Positions 1 through 6,544 of a stretch of 6,804 nt of DNA are shown here, piece after piece. Location of the stretch: NCBI GenBank assembly GCA_013415795.1, contig JAAEEL010000013.1, positions 1 through 6,804 of the forward strand. Direction: 5' to 3'. Made by a program: the position numbers and the translations under genes. The stretch's first letter is position 1. Each line of letters starts with the position of its first letter. The DNA is from Methanocellales archaeon (GTDB lineage: Archaea; Halobacteriota; UBA148). A model generated the notes under the pieces. The model was not told the origin of the DNA. It did no database searches and saw nothing but the letters and a program-made list of their open reading frames with translations.

Positions 1-338
1 TCCATAACATCATGTTCTCCAAAAAGTACAGGCAGATGTTCAAAGGTACCCTTGAATACTATAAAAATGAAGGGGAGTGGACTGACGAGTGGTTCGAAAA
101 TTTCGTCAACACTGACAAGTATCCGTTCCCACAGATAGCGCCCATTGTTTTGGCTACAGCCTCATTGGCTTCCTTGGAGGTCCTTAAGGTAATAACTGGT
201 AAGTGGGAAGCGGTAGCTGCCCCTAAATACTGGCATATAAAACCAAATTACGCCTCCATCGATGAATTCGACCCCCCAGACATAAAGAGAAGGTTTGGCT
301 CAGTTATCTTAAAAATAAAGGAGAGATTTGTCGGTTAA
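1..338 (+). CDS. ThiF/MoeB/E1-like adenylyltransferase, C-terminal part (5' partial)
   Basis: The reading frame is open through the left edge (first full codon at base 3, no stop upstream), so the ATG at 12 is most likely internal and the gene begins outside the window. About 111 residues are visible. The recognisable part is Y-P-F-P-Q-I-A-P (nt 120-143), followed by a small-residue, hydrophobic helix ending L-E-V-L-K-V-I-T-G (174-200). This is the typical C-terminal segment of ThiF/MoeB/HesA proteins, where the last helices pack after the adenylation domain. Family members use ATP to adenylate the C-terminal Gly-Gly of a ubiquitin-like sulfur carrier (ThiS, MoaD) or a peptide. The nucleotide-binding loop and any catalytic cysteine lie outside the window, so the substrate cannot be assigned. 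The AOR gene nearby would fit a role in pterin cofactor sulfuration, but that is inference. The stop TAA (336-338) overlaps the stop of the opposing gene. Confidence 0.72.
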   Translation, partial: HNIMFSKKYRQMFKGTLEYYKNEGEWTDEWFENFVNTDKYPFPQIAPIVLATASLASLEVLKVITGKWEAVAAPKYWHIKPNYASIDEFDPPDIKRRFGSVILKIKERFVG

Positions 339-1816
339 GGGTTCAGAAGTCTCTTGAGCCTTCTCTTCATGTATTTTGCGGATAGCGTCAACAGCAAGTA
401 GATGGCCAAGCGACCCCTATGTATATACATGCTGGAATATTCTTTGTAAAGCAAAGGCATCCATCTAAAATTGTGCTCCCAGCTCTTGGTGATTAGTTCT
501 CTATGGAGATCGTTCAAATTTTCGATGTTAAAACTATCCTCCTTTGAATGTGAGACGAAAAAAAGAGGTACTAGTAAACTTTTAAAGGTTTTTAGATCCT
601 CTACCAATTCTATAGTCTCTTCTATGTCCCTATCATTTTCATCCGGAAGACCTATAAGAAGGGTGGCAGCTGGAACCCAATTATTTCGCATAAGTATCTC
701 AAAAGCATCAACTACGTCGCCAGACCAGCCCCCACTTTTTTCAAAGTCAGGTTTGCTATGCATGCATTTTTTAATAAGCCTTTGACTCCCTGTCTCTACA
801 CCCACTTGGGCTCCAAGAAATTTTTGCTCTTCACCTAATTGCAAGAGCTGTGATAGTTCCCCAATGAGGTCGGGGGCCTGCAATACCGATGATATTGATA
901 AGTGACTAATGTCGATGAATTTAACCTCCTGAAGTTTTTTAACTTCTTTGAACAAATTCATTACAGATTTCTTATTCACATTTAATCCATTTGATCCGTA
1001 GAGAAGGACATCCTCTGCATGTAGAATGGGGGCGGACCTGCCGTATCTCAGCGTTGTCAAAACGTCTTTTAGTATGTGATCTAGTGGAATATCTCGTTTT
1101 TTAGATGATGCCAAAGAACAGTGAAAACAGCCCCTTCCACAACCTCGAGATATTTCCACGAGTCCGTTCATACTAGGGGCAAGAATGTTTGGTATCATTG
1201 CAGTATCTACGGGTTTCCCGTAGACAAATTGAGGTGCCTCTTCTCCTTTTAGGATGTTGAGAAACAGGTCTGGTACGACACTTTCTCCTTCGCCCACAAC
1301 AACGCAATCGATGTCAAGTCTATCTTTTTCTTTCTTGTTTTCAAGCTGCCAAGCACCTGAGCCCCCTAAAATTACTTTTGGCTTGTAAAGCTTCACTAAA
1401 GGATTATCGAGCAGAGCATTGAGCTTTATCGGCATGTAAGCCTGACCTTTAAATATCTGGGTAAATGTGGAAGTTGCTGGACCTATACCCAGCGGATCCA
1501 TCTCGTGTAAACCAAATATTTTCGTATTCGGACCCAATGCCTTGTCGATGTGGTCAGGATGAACAACAGCGACCTGTTCTCTTTTGAAACCAGAATTTAA
1601 GAGCAGTGATTCGATAACCCTAAGTCCAAGAGGGGCAGACAGAGGCGACCCGTCAGCCGCTACTTTTGTAGAAGGACAAAATACATTGAAAAATATCCAT
1701 TCAGGTATTAGGCTCTTCGGAAAACATGAGACGAATCCTAGAAATATGCCTCCACCGTAGTCACTAAAAAGCGTCCTATCTGCAGTCAAAACAATTTCAT
1801 AACCATTCACTTTCAT
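335..1816 (-). CDS. B12-binding-type radical SAM protein (archaeal family, function unknown)
   Basis: This 493-residue cytoplasmic enzyme should cleave S-adenosylmethionine with a [4Fe-4S] cluster to start radical chemistry. The cluster motif C-G-R-G-C-F-H-C gives C226, C230 and C233 (CxxxCxxC), preceded by E-I-S-R-G. Residues about 1-200 look like a cobalamin-binding Rossmann fold (V-I-L-G-G-S-G at 148-154, C-V-V-V-G-E-G-E at 171-178) without an obvious DxHxxG motif. The barrel continues with G-V-E-T-G-S at 339-344 and L-L-I-G-L-P-D-E at 386-393. The N-terminus (L-T-A-D-R-T-L at 10-16) and D-P-L-G-I-G-P-A (107-114) recall an archaeal radical SAM family I know only as uncharacterised. The C-terminus has a hydrophobic stretch (469-479) followed by a basic tail. 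The ATG at 1816 is supported by GGGAG seven bases upstream. It converges on the ThiF-like gene and diverges from the AOR gene. The substrate is unknown. Confidence 0.92.
   Translation of the reverse strand: MKVNGYEIVLTADRTLFSDYGGGIFLGFVSCFPKSLIPEWIFFNVFCPSTKVAADGSPLSAPLGLRVIESLLLNSGFKREQVAVVHPDHIDKALGPNTKIFGLHEMDPLGIGPATSTFTQIFKGQAYMPIKLNALLDNPLVKLYKPKVILGGSGAWQLENKKEKDRLDIDCVVVGEGESVVPDLFLNILKGEEAPQFVYGKPVDTAMIPNILAPSMNGLVEISRGCGRGCFHCSLASSKKRDIPLDHILKDVLTTLRYGRSAPILHAEDVLLYGSNGLNVNKKSVMNLFKEVKKLQEVKFIDISHLSISSVLQAPDLIGELSQLLQLGEEQKFLGAQVGVETGSQRLIKKCMHSKPDFEKSGGWSGDVVDAFEILMRNNWVPAATLLIGLPDENDRDIEETIELVEDLKTFKSLLVPLFFVSHSKEDSFNIENLNDLHRELITKSWEHNFRWMPLLYKEYSSMYIHRGRLAIYLLLTLSAKYMKRRLKRLLNP
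338..362 (+). terminator. Possible 3' hairpin after the ThiF-like gene
   Basis: Immediately after the stop, bases 338-345 can pair with 355-362: eight pairs, two of them G-U wobbles in the + strand RNA, around a nine-base loop. The wobbles would be A-C mismatches in the opposite transcript, so the fold favours the ThiF-like mRNA. No long T tract follows at once, and archaeal termination relies mainly on T-rich runs, so this is weak. The bases also encode the C-terminus of the opposing radical SAM protein. Confidence 0.2.
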
Positions 1817-1823
1817 TTAAAAT

Positions 1824-1828
1824 CTCCC
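1824..1828 (-). promoter_or_regulatory. Ribosome binding site of the first radical SAM gene
   Basis: On the minus strand GGGAG stands seven bases before the ATG at 1816, close to ideal Shine-Dalgarno spacing. It fixes this start and implies a leadered mRNA. Confidence 0.6.
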
Positions 1829-1883
1829 AGAGGGTACTGAGAAATATGTATTAAAGGTCTTAAAGGATATACGTAGATTAAGC

Positions 1884-1899
1884 CTTATATTTTTGATTT
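1884..1899 (-). promoter_or_regulatory. Candidate TATA/BRE promoter for the first radical SAM gene
   Basis: Reading the minus strand, AAAATCAAAAATATAA carries an A-rich BRE-like stretch followed by a TATA-like core. A start about 26 bases downstream would give a leader of roughly 45 bases ahead of the ATG at 1816, which leaves room for the GGGAG site. A second TATA-like string (minus strand ACGTATATCC, 1865-1874) would give a shorter leader. I cannot choose firmly between them. Confidence 0.35.
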
Positions 1900-2032
1900 T
1901 AATGCATTATTTGTACAAGTAAATTTTCCGCTGAAGAAGCCATAATAATACGAAAAGTCGCTATGGTTTTAGTTAGTTAAGATGTGTCTAAGAAGATCGA
2001 ATCTGATAATGAAATCAAAAAAAATACAACAA

Positions 2033-2045
2033 GGAAATATTTATG
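2033..2045 (+). promoter_or_regulatory. BRE/TATA promoter of the AOR gene
   Basis: GGAAA (2033-2037) directly followed by TATTTATG (2038-2045) matches the archaeal BRE plus TATA pattern. Transcription starting about 26 bases after the TATA centre, near 2067, gives a leader of about 25 bases. The leader contains AGGTGG (2078-2083), nine bases before the ATG, a plausible Shine-Dalgarno site. Confidence 0.5.
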
Positions 2046-2092
2046 TTCGTTCGGATGAAGGTTTTTACCAAGGCAGCAGGTGGTAAAATCAA

Positions 2093-4051
2093 ATGTCGGG
2101 TGGTTATGCAAGAAAAATTCTTAATTTAGATCTTTCTACTGAAGAGATGAAAGAAGAAAGACCAGAAGAGAAAGTTTATAGAGATTTTCTTGGGGGGGTA
2201 GGCATGGGTGTATGGCATGTCTACAACAACCAGATGGCTGGAGTTAACCCTCTAGGTCCGGAAAACATAATAGGATTTATAACGGGTTTATTAAACGGTA
2301 CGAACGTTCCTTTTTCAGGAAGATACACGGTAGTAGGAAAATCCCCTTTGACCAATACTTGGGGAGATGCAAATTCAGGTGGATTTTTCGGCCCCGAATT
2401 AAAACAGGCAGGTTACGATGGCATCTTTATCAAGGGCATCTCCAAGAAACCAGTTTACTTATTGATTAATGATGGAAAGGCTGAAATTCGAGATGCAGAC
2501 CATATCTGGGGAAAAGATACCACTGAAACTTTAGACATCATCCGAAGTGAAGTAGGAGACGAGAAGGTTAGGGTTGTATCCATTGGCCCTTCTGGGGAAA
2601 AACTCTCTTTGATTTCATGTATAATTAATGACAGGGGAAGGGCAGCTGCACGTAGTGGATTGGGGGCTGTTATGGGGTCAAAAAAAGTAAAGGCAATAGC
2701 AGTGAGAGGAACTAAAAGAGTTCCTATAGATGATCCTGAAAGGTTAAAGGATGTTATTGATCGAATGCTAAAATCTCTAAGAAGGAGCAGCCATCCTATA
2801 ACCAAGCTTATGATGACCTTGTTAAAACCAATTTTTCCTTGGATTTTAAGAAGAGGTGTGACTTCCATGCCAGATGTGGGTTACATAACAGAGTCAATGA
2901 TTAAATACGGAACAGCTATGGGTACGTCTTCTTCTTCGGAGATGGGGGATGCCCCTTGTAAAAACTGGGCTGGAGTAGGATATCGTGATTTCCCCATGAG
3001 AACCAAATCTTACAAGATAAGCGATGAGAATGTTATAAAATATAACGAAAGAAAGTATGCATGTGCAGCTTGCCCTATTGGGTGCGGAGCAATAGTAAAG
3101 ATTGAAAAAGGATCCTATGCATTAGAACAGGGACATAAGCCCGAATTTGAAACTCTGGCATCCTTCGGATCGATGCCCCTGAATGATAATGTTGAATCTA
3201 TTATTAAATGTAACGACATCTGTAATCGCTATGGACTCGATACCATTTCTGCCGGAGCAACCATAGCCTTTGCAATGGAATGTTACGAGAATAACATACT
3301 GACTAAGGAAGACACAGATGGCATCGATCTGACATGGGGGAATACAGAAGCGATTGTTCGAGTTCTAGAGAAATTGGCCGAAAAGGATGGATTCGGAGAA
3401 CTGCTTTCAGACGGGGTGAAGGTAGCAGCGGAGAGAATCGGGAAAGGGGCAGAGAAATACGCTATGCATGTGCATGGACAGGAGATTCCAATGCACGATC
3501 CGAGGCTAAATCCGAGTTTCGCCACGGCCTATGTCACTGATCCGACACCAGCACGACATACCAGAGGTGGAGCAGGCATATTTGAGATTGGTCTTTCTTC
3601 CAATCCTTTTAAAGAAGTTAAGCTTCCGAGGGTCAAGAGGTTTCAATATAAAGGCAAAGGAGATGTACACGCCACTTTAAGTAAAATTCAAATAACATTG
3701 GACTCTCTTGGGATGTGTCAATTCTTGGGTTATTTTGGCTCGTTCCCCATTGTTGATGCCATGGAAGCTGTTACTGGCTTGGATTTTTCAACTGAAGAGC
3801 TTATGAGAACAGGGGATAGGATTCAGGCTTTGAGACAATTATTTAATGTTCGAGAGGGGATTAGACCATCTGATTTCAAATTACCAGATAGGATTAGGGG
3901 GATTCCTCCATTACCAGTAGGTCCAAGCGCTGGAAAAACCATTGATTTAGACACCATGGTAGAGGATTTTTACAAAGCCATGGATTGGAGCTTAGAAGAT
4001 GGCAGGCCTTCTGAAGAGAAGCTGAAGAATTTAGGATTAAAAGAAATGTAA
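2093..4051 (+). CDS. Aldehyde ferredoxin oxidoreductase (AOR) family tungsto/molybdoenzyme
   Basis: A complete 652-residue member of the AOR family, which binds tungsten (rarely molybdenum) through two pterins plus one [4Fe-4S] cluster and usually oxidises aldehydes to acids with ferredoxin as acceptor in the cytoplasm. The N-terminal domain shows D-F-L-G-G-V-G (31-37), G-D-A-N-S-G-G-F-F-G (91-100) and the pterin-loop G-R-A-A-A-R-S-G-L-G-A-V-M-G-S-K-K (182-198). Cluster cysteines are C324, C327, C331 (C-A-A-C-P-I-G-C) and C542 in D-S-L-G-M-C. Other family signatures are P-E-F-E-T (350-354), G-L-D-T-I-S-A-G (381-388) and H-G-Q-E-I-P-M-H-D-P-R (461-471). Length is slightly above the usual 600-630, largely because of an extra hydrophobic/basic segment near 236-265. 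The ATG is preceded by AGGTGG nine bases away. No ferredoxin-type partner subunit is adjacent. The subfamily and substrate are not determinable from sequence alone. Confidence 0.97.
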   Translation: MSGGYARKILNLDLSTEEMKEERPEEKVYRDFLGGVGMGVWHVYNNQMAGVNPLGPENIIGFITGLLNGTNVPFSGRYTVVGKSPLTNTWGDANSGGFFGPELKQAGYDGIFIKGISKKPVYLLINDGKAEIRDADHIWGKDTTETLDIIRSEVGDEKVRVVSIGPSGEKLSLISCIINDRGRAAARSGLGAVMGSKKVKAIAVRGTKRVPIDDPERLKDVIDRMLKSLRRSSHPITKLMMTLLKPIFPWILRRGVTSMPDVGYITESMIKYGTAMGTSSSSEMGDAPCKNWAGVGYRDFPMRTKSYKISDENVIKYNERKYACAACPIGCGAIVKIEKGSYALEQGHKPEFETLASFGSMPLNDNVESIIKCNDICNRYGLDTISAGATIAFAMECYENNILTKEDTDGIDLTWGNTEAIVRVLEKLAEKDGFGELLSDGVKVAAERIGKGAEKYAMHVHGQEIPMHDPRLNPSFATAYVTDPTPARHTRGGAGIFEIGLSSNPFKEVKLPRVKRFQYKGKGDVHATLSKIQITLDSLGMCQFLGYFGSFPIVDAMEAVTGLDFSTEELMRTGDRIQALRQLFNVREGIRPSDFKLPDRIRGIPPLPVGPSAGKTIDLDTMVEDFYKAMDWSLEDGRPSEEKLKNLGLKEM

Positions 4052-4195
4052 ATCGGAACTTAGCAAAAGTGACAAATATAAATCGAATGAAAGGCTAAGA
4101 ACCGAAAACAAACAAGAACCAACCATCAGTAATTCAAAGGATAAAATTCTGACAACAAATTCGACGGCCGGATATTAGTTAGGATAGTAGTAAGA

Positions 4196-4324
4196 ATGTT
4201 GAGTAAACTGAACGTCAGCGAATGGAGAAAAGATTATATGCTTTGGGATGAAACTGAAAGTTCTAAAAAAAATACGAAAGGTTATTTAGAAGATGCAAAT
4301 TACAGTCCTATGATTATACTATAA
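4196..4324 (+). CDS. Possible 42-residue hypothetical protein
   Basis: This short ORF lies in the 295-base spacer between the AOR and second radical SAM genes. It runs from ATG 4196 to TAA 4324 and encodes a charged, aromatic-containing peptide (L-S-K-L-N-V-S-E-W-R-K at 2-12, then acidic and lysine-rich). The nearest purine-rich upstream site is AGGAT (4181-4185), a weak ribosome site ten bases away. I see no convincing promoter of its own. Its last codons run into the TATA-rich promoter of the next gene. No family is recognised, and a chance ORF is as likely as a gene. The rest of the spacer shows nothing clear on either strand. Confidence 0.22.
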   Translation: MLSKLNVSEWRKDYMLWDETESSKKNTKGYLEDANYSPMIIL

Positions 4325-4330
4325 TATATT
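4315..4330 (+). promoter_or_regulatory. TATA-rich promoter of the second radical SAM gene
   Basis: TATACTATAATATATT lies about 17 to 32 bases before the TTG at 4347. The left part of this run is at the right distance to place the transcription start on, or within a few bases of, the start codon. No good BRE is visible upstream, and the exact TATA register is ambiguous. Confidence 0.45.
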
Positions 4331-4346
4331 ACTGTGGAATGGAACT

Positions 4347-5822
4347 TTGAGAATATTACTGATAAACCCTGAATACGATGGAAGTTGGTTTCAATTTCAT
4401 CCTTTGAAGAAGACATTTTCAGTATACGCAAGTGGTGTTTCGCCGCCCCTAGGACTATTGTACATAGCAACTATTTTAGAAAATCAAGGCTATGAAGTTA
4501 ATTTGATAGATAATGATGCTTTAAAATGGTCTGATGACGAATCATTAAGATTTATAGAAGAAAACCGTCCGGATGTTGTCGGATTTAGTATTTTAACTGC
4601 CTCTTGCCATAAAGCCCACAGATTGGCAAAGAAAATAAAAAAGAGATATCCTGGTATAAAAATATTGTATGGAGGTCCTTCATCAACAACATATCCTGAA
4701 AGACTCATGAAAAAATACGATTTTGTGGATTACTTGATAGTTGGAGAGGGAGAATATACAACACTGAATTTGATTAGAGAGTTGGAAACTGAACAAAATT
4801 TGAAAAGTGTTAGAGGGCTGGTTTATAGAGATGATGAAATAATAGTTTTTAATGAAGCGGGATCGCCAATAAGAGACCTTGATGACTTGCCATTTCCAAA
4901 CAGAAGTTTCCTTAAAACAAACTATGACCTTTCCCTGTCATGGGGAGATTTTAAAGTTAGATTTACCGTAGGCAAGTATACGGGAATGCTAACATCCCGT
5001 GGATGTTCTAATTCCTGTAGATTCTGTCAAACTTGGTCCAATCACAATGGATGGCGAGGTAGATCTGCCAAGAACGTAGTAGAAGAGTTGGAATTGTTAG
5101 AGGGGCAAGGTTATAAACACGTTTTTTTTGTAGATGATAACTTTAGTGCAGATAAAAAGAGAGTTTTCGAAATTTGCAAACTAATTAAAGAGCGTGGAAT
5201 TAAGGTTTATTGGAGCGTTGAGATGTCGGTTGAAAATGGGTCATACGAAATGTTCAAAGCGATGAAAGAAGCTGGTTGTGATTCCATTTTGTTCGGATTT
5301 GAAAGTGCAAATCAAAGGATATTAGACTATTATTGCAAGCGTATCACTCCTGAATTAAGTAGGAAAACTGTTGAAGATGCCAGAAGTGCGGGCATAAGTT
5401 GTGTCATAGGTACGTTTCTATTGGGGGCTCCAGACGAAAGCTATGAAGAAGCCAAAAGAACGGTTGATTTTGGATTGTCCTTGGACCTGGATGCTTTAAT
5501 TTTATTTTCCCTATCTGTAAAGCCAAATACTCCAATTTGGAATGAGATGAAAGAAAAAGGATATCTTACCGATGATTTTATTGAAAAAAGATGGGAAACT
5601 TCCCATATAAACGTCTATGAGTTACATAGTAAACTATCAAAAAAAGAAATTGACAACCTAATAGAAGATAGCTACACGAAGTTCTTGTGGAGACCCAAAT
5701 ACTTGGCCAAACACTTCTATAGAAATCTGAGATACGGGTTCAGAAGGAAGTGGATGGCAAAAAATTTGCGAGCGATAGCACCTTTTTTGAAAGCCAGTTT
5801 AAAAACAAGGATGATGAAATAA
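4347..5822 (+). CDS. B12-binding domain radical SAM protein (BchE/methyltransferase-like class)
   Basis: A complete 491-residue enzyme. The N-terminal Rossmann-like cobalamin domain (about 1-150) starts M-R-I-L-L-I-N-P and contains P-P-L-G-L-L-Y-I-A-T (33-42), Y-G-G-P-S-S-T-T (108-115) and L-I-V-G-E-G-E (130-136). The radical SAM core has T-S-R-G-C-S-N-S-C-R-F-C, giving cluster ligands C220, C224 and C227, then F-V-D-D-N-F (261-266), G-F-E-S-A (317-321) and F-L-L-G-A-P-D-E (357-364). The C-terminal tail is basic. No DxHxxG is seen, so cobalamin, if bound, would lack the lower histidine ligand, as in several members of this class. Members do methylations, ring closures and other radical steps; the substrate here is unknown. 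The start is TTG: the frame is open back only to 4314 with no ATG, and the M-R-I-L-L-I-N-P start matches the family. It lies 295 bases after the AOR gene, apparently with its own promoter. Confidence 0.94.
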   Translation: MRILLINPEYDGSWFQFHPLKKTFSVYASGVSPPLGLLYIATILENQGYEVNLIDNDALKWSDDESLRFIEENRPDVVGFSILTASCHKAHRLAKKIKKRYPGIKILYGGPSSTTYPERLMKKYDFVDYLIVGEGEYTTLNLIRELETEQNLKSVRGLVYRDDEIIVFNEAGSPIRDLDDLPFPNRSFLKTNYDLSLSWGDFKVRFTVGKYTGMLTSRGCSNSCRFCQTWSNHNGWRGRSAKNVVEELELLEGQGYKHVFFVDDNFSADKKRVFEICKLIKERGIKVYWSVEMSVENGSYEMFKAMKEAGCDSILFGFESANQRILDYYCKRITPELSRKTVEDARSAGISCVIGTFLLGAPDESYEEAKRTVDFGLSLDLDALILFSLSVKPNTPIWNEMKEKGYLTDDFIEKRWETSHINVYELHSKLSKKEIDNLIEDSYTKFLWRPKYLAKHFYRNLRYGFRRKWMAKNLRAIAPFLKASLKTRMMK

Positions 5823-5887
5823 AAATTAAACATGAAACAACTTACAACATGTCAATATCATCAAAATGTGTTCTCTACTAAAAATCT

Positions 5888-5901
5888 CGAAAGTTTAAAA
5901 T
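5888..5901 (+). promoter_or_regulatory. Strong BRE/TATA promoter of the membrane protein gene, probably leaderless
   Basis: CGAAAG (5888-5893) followed directly by TTTAAAAT (5894-5901) is the clearest archaeal BRE plus TATA in the window. The TATA centre lies about 28 bases before the ATG at 5926, so transcription should begin only about 0-3 bases ahead of it. AGTGAT (5917-5922) before the ATG is too close (three bases) to act as a normal ribosome site. Confidence 0.6.
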
Positions 5902-5925
5902 AGTATTGTTCAAAGAAGTGATAAC

Positions 5926-6480
5926 ATGAACGTTAAATCTGAATTTAATGTTTTGAGGAACCCTGTTGCGCTTATAGCGGCTGTTTTTATCATTTTATCG
6001 ATGCGTTTTTACTGGTGGAGAATTTGGTTCACCGGATCAGTAGGAACTGGAAGAGGGATAGAAGTCTATCCATATTCGTTAGTGGGAACCATTCCTCCAG
6101 AGGGTTTGGATTATATACCGAATATTGGCCACAGCTTACAATGGTTCTTCGGTGTTTTGGTGATCATGATCTTGATGATCATCATTGGAAGCTTTTTGAA
6201 GAAGAAGATCGGTATACCTTTGATACTTGTTCCGAGTTTGATGTGTTTAGCCATACGCTATGTATTCAGGATGAGGCTACAAGCGAGAATAGACGGTCTT
6301 GAGTTTGGGGGTATGATACAAGTACCGACTTTGCCAATTCAAGGCGAAATAATGGTAGAAGGATATGACGTCGTTACGAATTTCGGACTTGGCTATGATC
6401 TCATAGTGGTGGCGGGCATAATAGGCATCCTATCGATCATACTTCACGACAGGATCAAGATCAACCTGAGGAGAACTTGA
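5926..6480 (+). CDS. Unrecognised four-helix membrane protein
   Basis: A complete 184-residue protein that I do not recognise. Four hydrophobic segments are visible at about 12-33 (ending in aromatic R-F-Y-W-W-R-I-W-F), 71-90, 96-114 and 155-174. Basic residues near the N-terminus, K-K-K at 92-94 and the basic C-terminus (R-I-K-I-N-L-R-R) suggest that both ends and the middle loop face the cytoplasm. Two longer polar loops (about 35-69 and 115-153) would then face outside; the second includes G-G-M-I-Q-V-P-T-L-P-I-Q-G. There is no cysteine pair, heme-type histidine pattern or signal peptide cleavage site. It starts 103 bases after the radical SAM gene behind its own promoter and converges on the Fe-S protein gene. 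A membrane anchor or transporter accessory role is possible, but nothing in the sequence shows it. Confidence 0.82.
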   Translation: MNVKSEFNVLRNPVALIAAVFIILSMRFYWWRIWFTGSVGTGRGIEVYPYSLVGTIPPEGLDYIPNIGHSLQWFFGVLVIMILMIIIGSFLKKKIGIPLILVPSLMCLAIRYVFRMRLQARIDGLEFGGMIQVPTLPIQGEIMVEGYDVVTNFGLGYDLIVVAGIIGILSIILHDRIKINLRRT

Positions 6481-6514
6481 AGGCCCTATCTAACGTTTCT
6501 TAATATTTATTGAT

Positions 6515-6528
6515 ATTAATATATTAAT
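6515..6528. repeat. 14-bp perfect palindrome ATTAATATATTAAT
   Basis: A fully self-complementary AT-only sequence 35 bases after the membrane protein stop, inside a very AT-rich stretch (about 6500-6530). It could be a regulator site, part of a terminator region, or low-complexity chance. Confidence 0.5.
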
Positions 6529-6544
6529 GTCTTCTCAGATTAGT

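Noticed and set aside
471..785. Plus-strand open frame of 104 codons over the first radical SAM gene
   Set aside because: Fully antisense to the C-terminal half of a clear radical SAM protein, serine-rich with no domain.
1982..2086. 34-codon ORF ahead of the AOR gene, ending on its ribosome site
   Set aside because: It contains the AOR promoter itself, so it could not be made from the AOR transcript. It has no ribosome site and its composition looks random.
2043..2132. Overlapping upstream ORF (ATG within the AOR TATA region)
   Set aside because: Its ATG lies upstream of the predicted transcription start near 2067, so it would not be on the mRNA.
2192..2198. Run of seven G in the 5' part of the AOR gene, considered as a phase-variation tract
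   Set aside because: It encodes the conserved L-G-G-V-G motif and the frame is intact; seven bases is short for slippage control.
2455..2868. Minus-strand open frame of 137 codons inside the AOR gene
   Set aside because: Lies wholly antisense to a highly conserved AOR coding region; its translation is serine/proline/leucine-rich with no recognisable motif, as expected of a complement frame.
3283..3540. Two further open frames (one on each strand) over the AOR gene
   Set aside because: Both overlap conserved AOR sequence and have no ribosome site or promoter; they are by-products of its codon use.
4490..4708. Minus-strand open frame of 72 codons over the second radical SAM gene
   Set aside because: Antisense to the well-matched B12-binding domain and has no supporting signals.
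335..5822. DxHxxG base-off cobalamin motif in either radical SAM protein
   Set aside because: I looked in both N-terminal domains and found none. The nearest candidate (H-P-D-H-I-D-K at 86-92 of the first protein) does not have the required spacing.
6015..6302. Alternative plus-strand frame of 95 codons inside the membrane protein gene
   Set aside because: The longer frame has the clear promoter, four coherent hydrophobic segments and the full length; this one has none of these.
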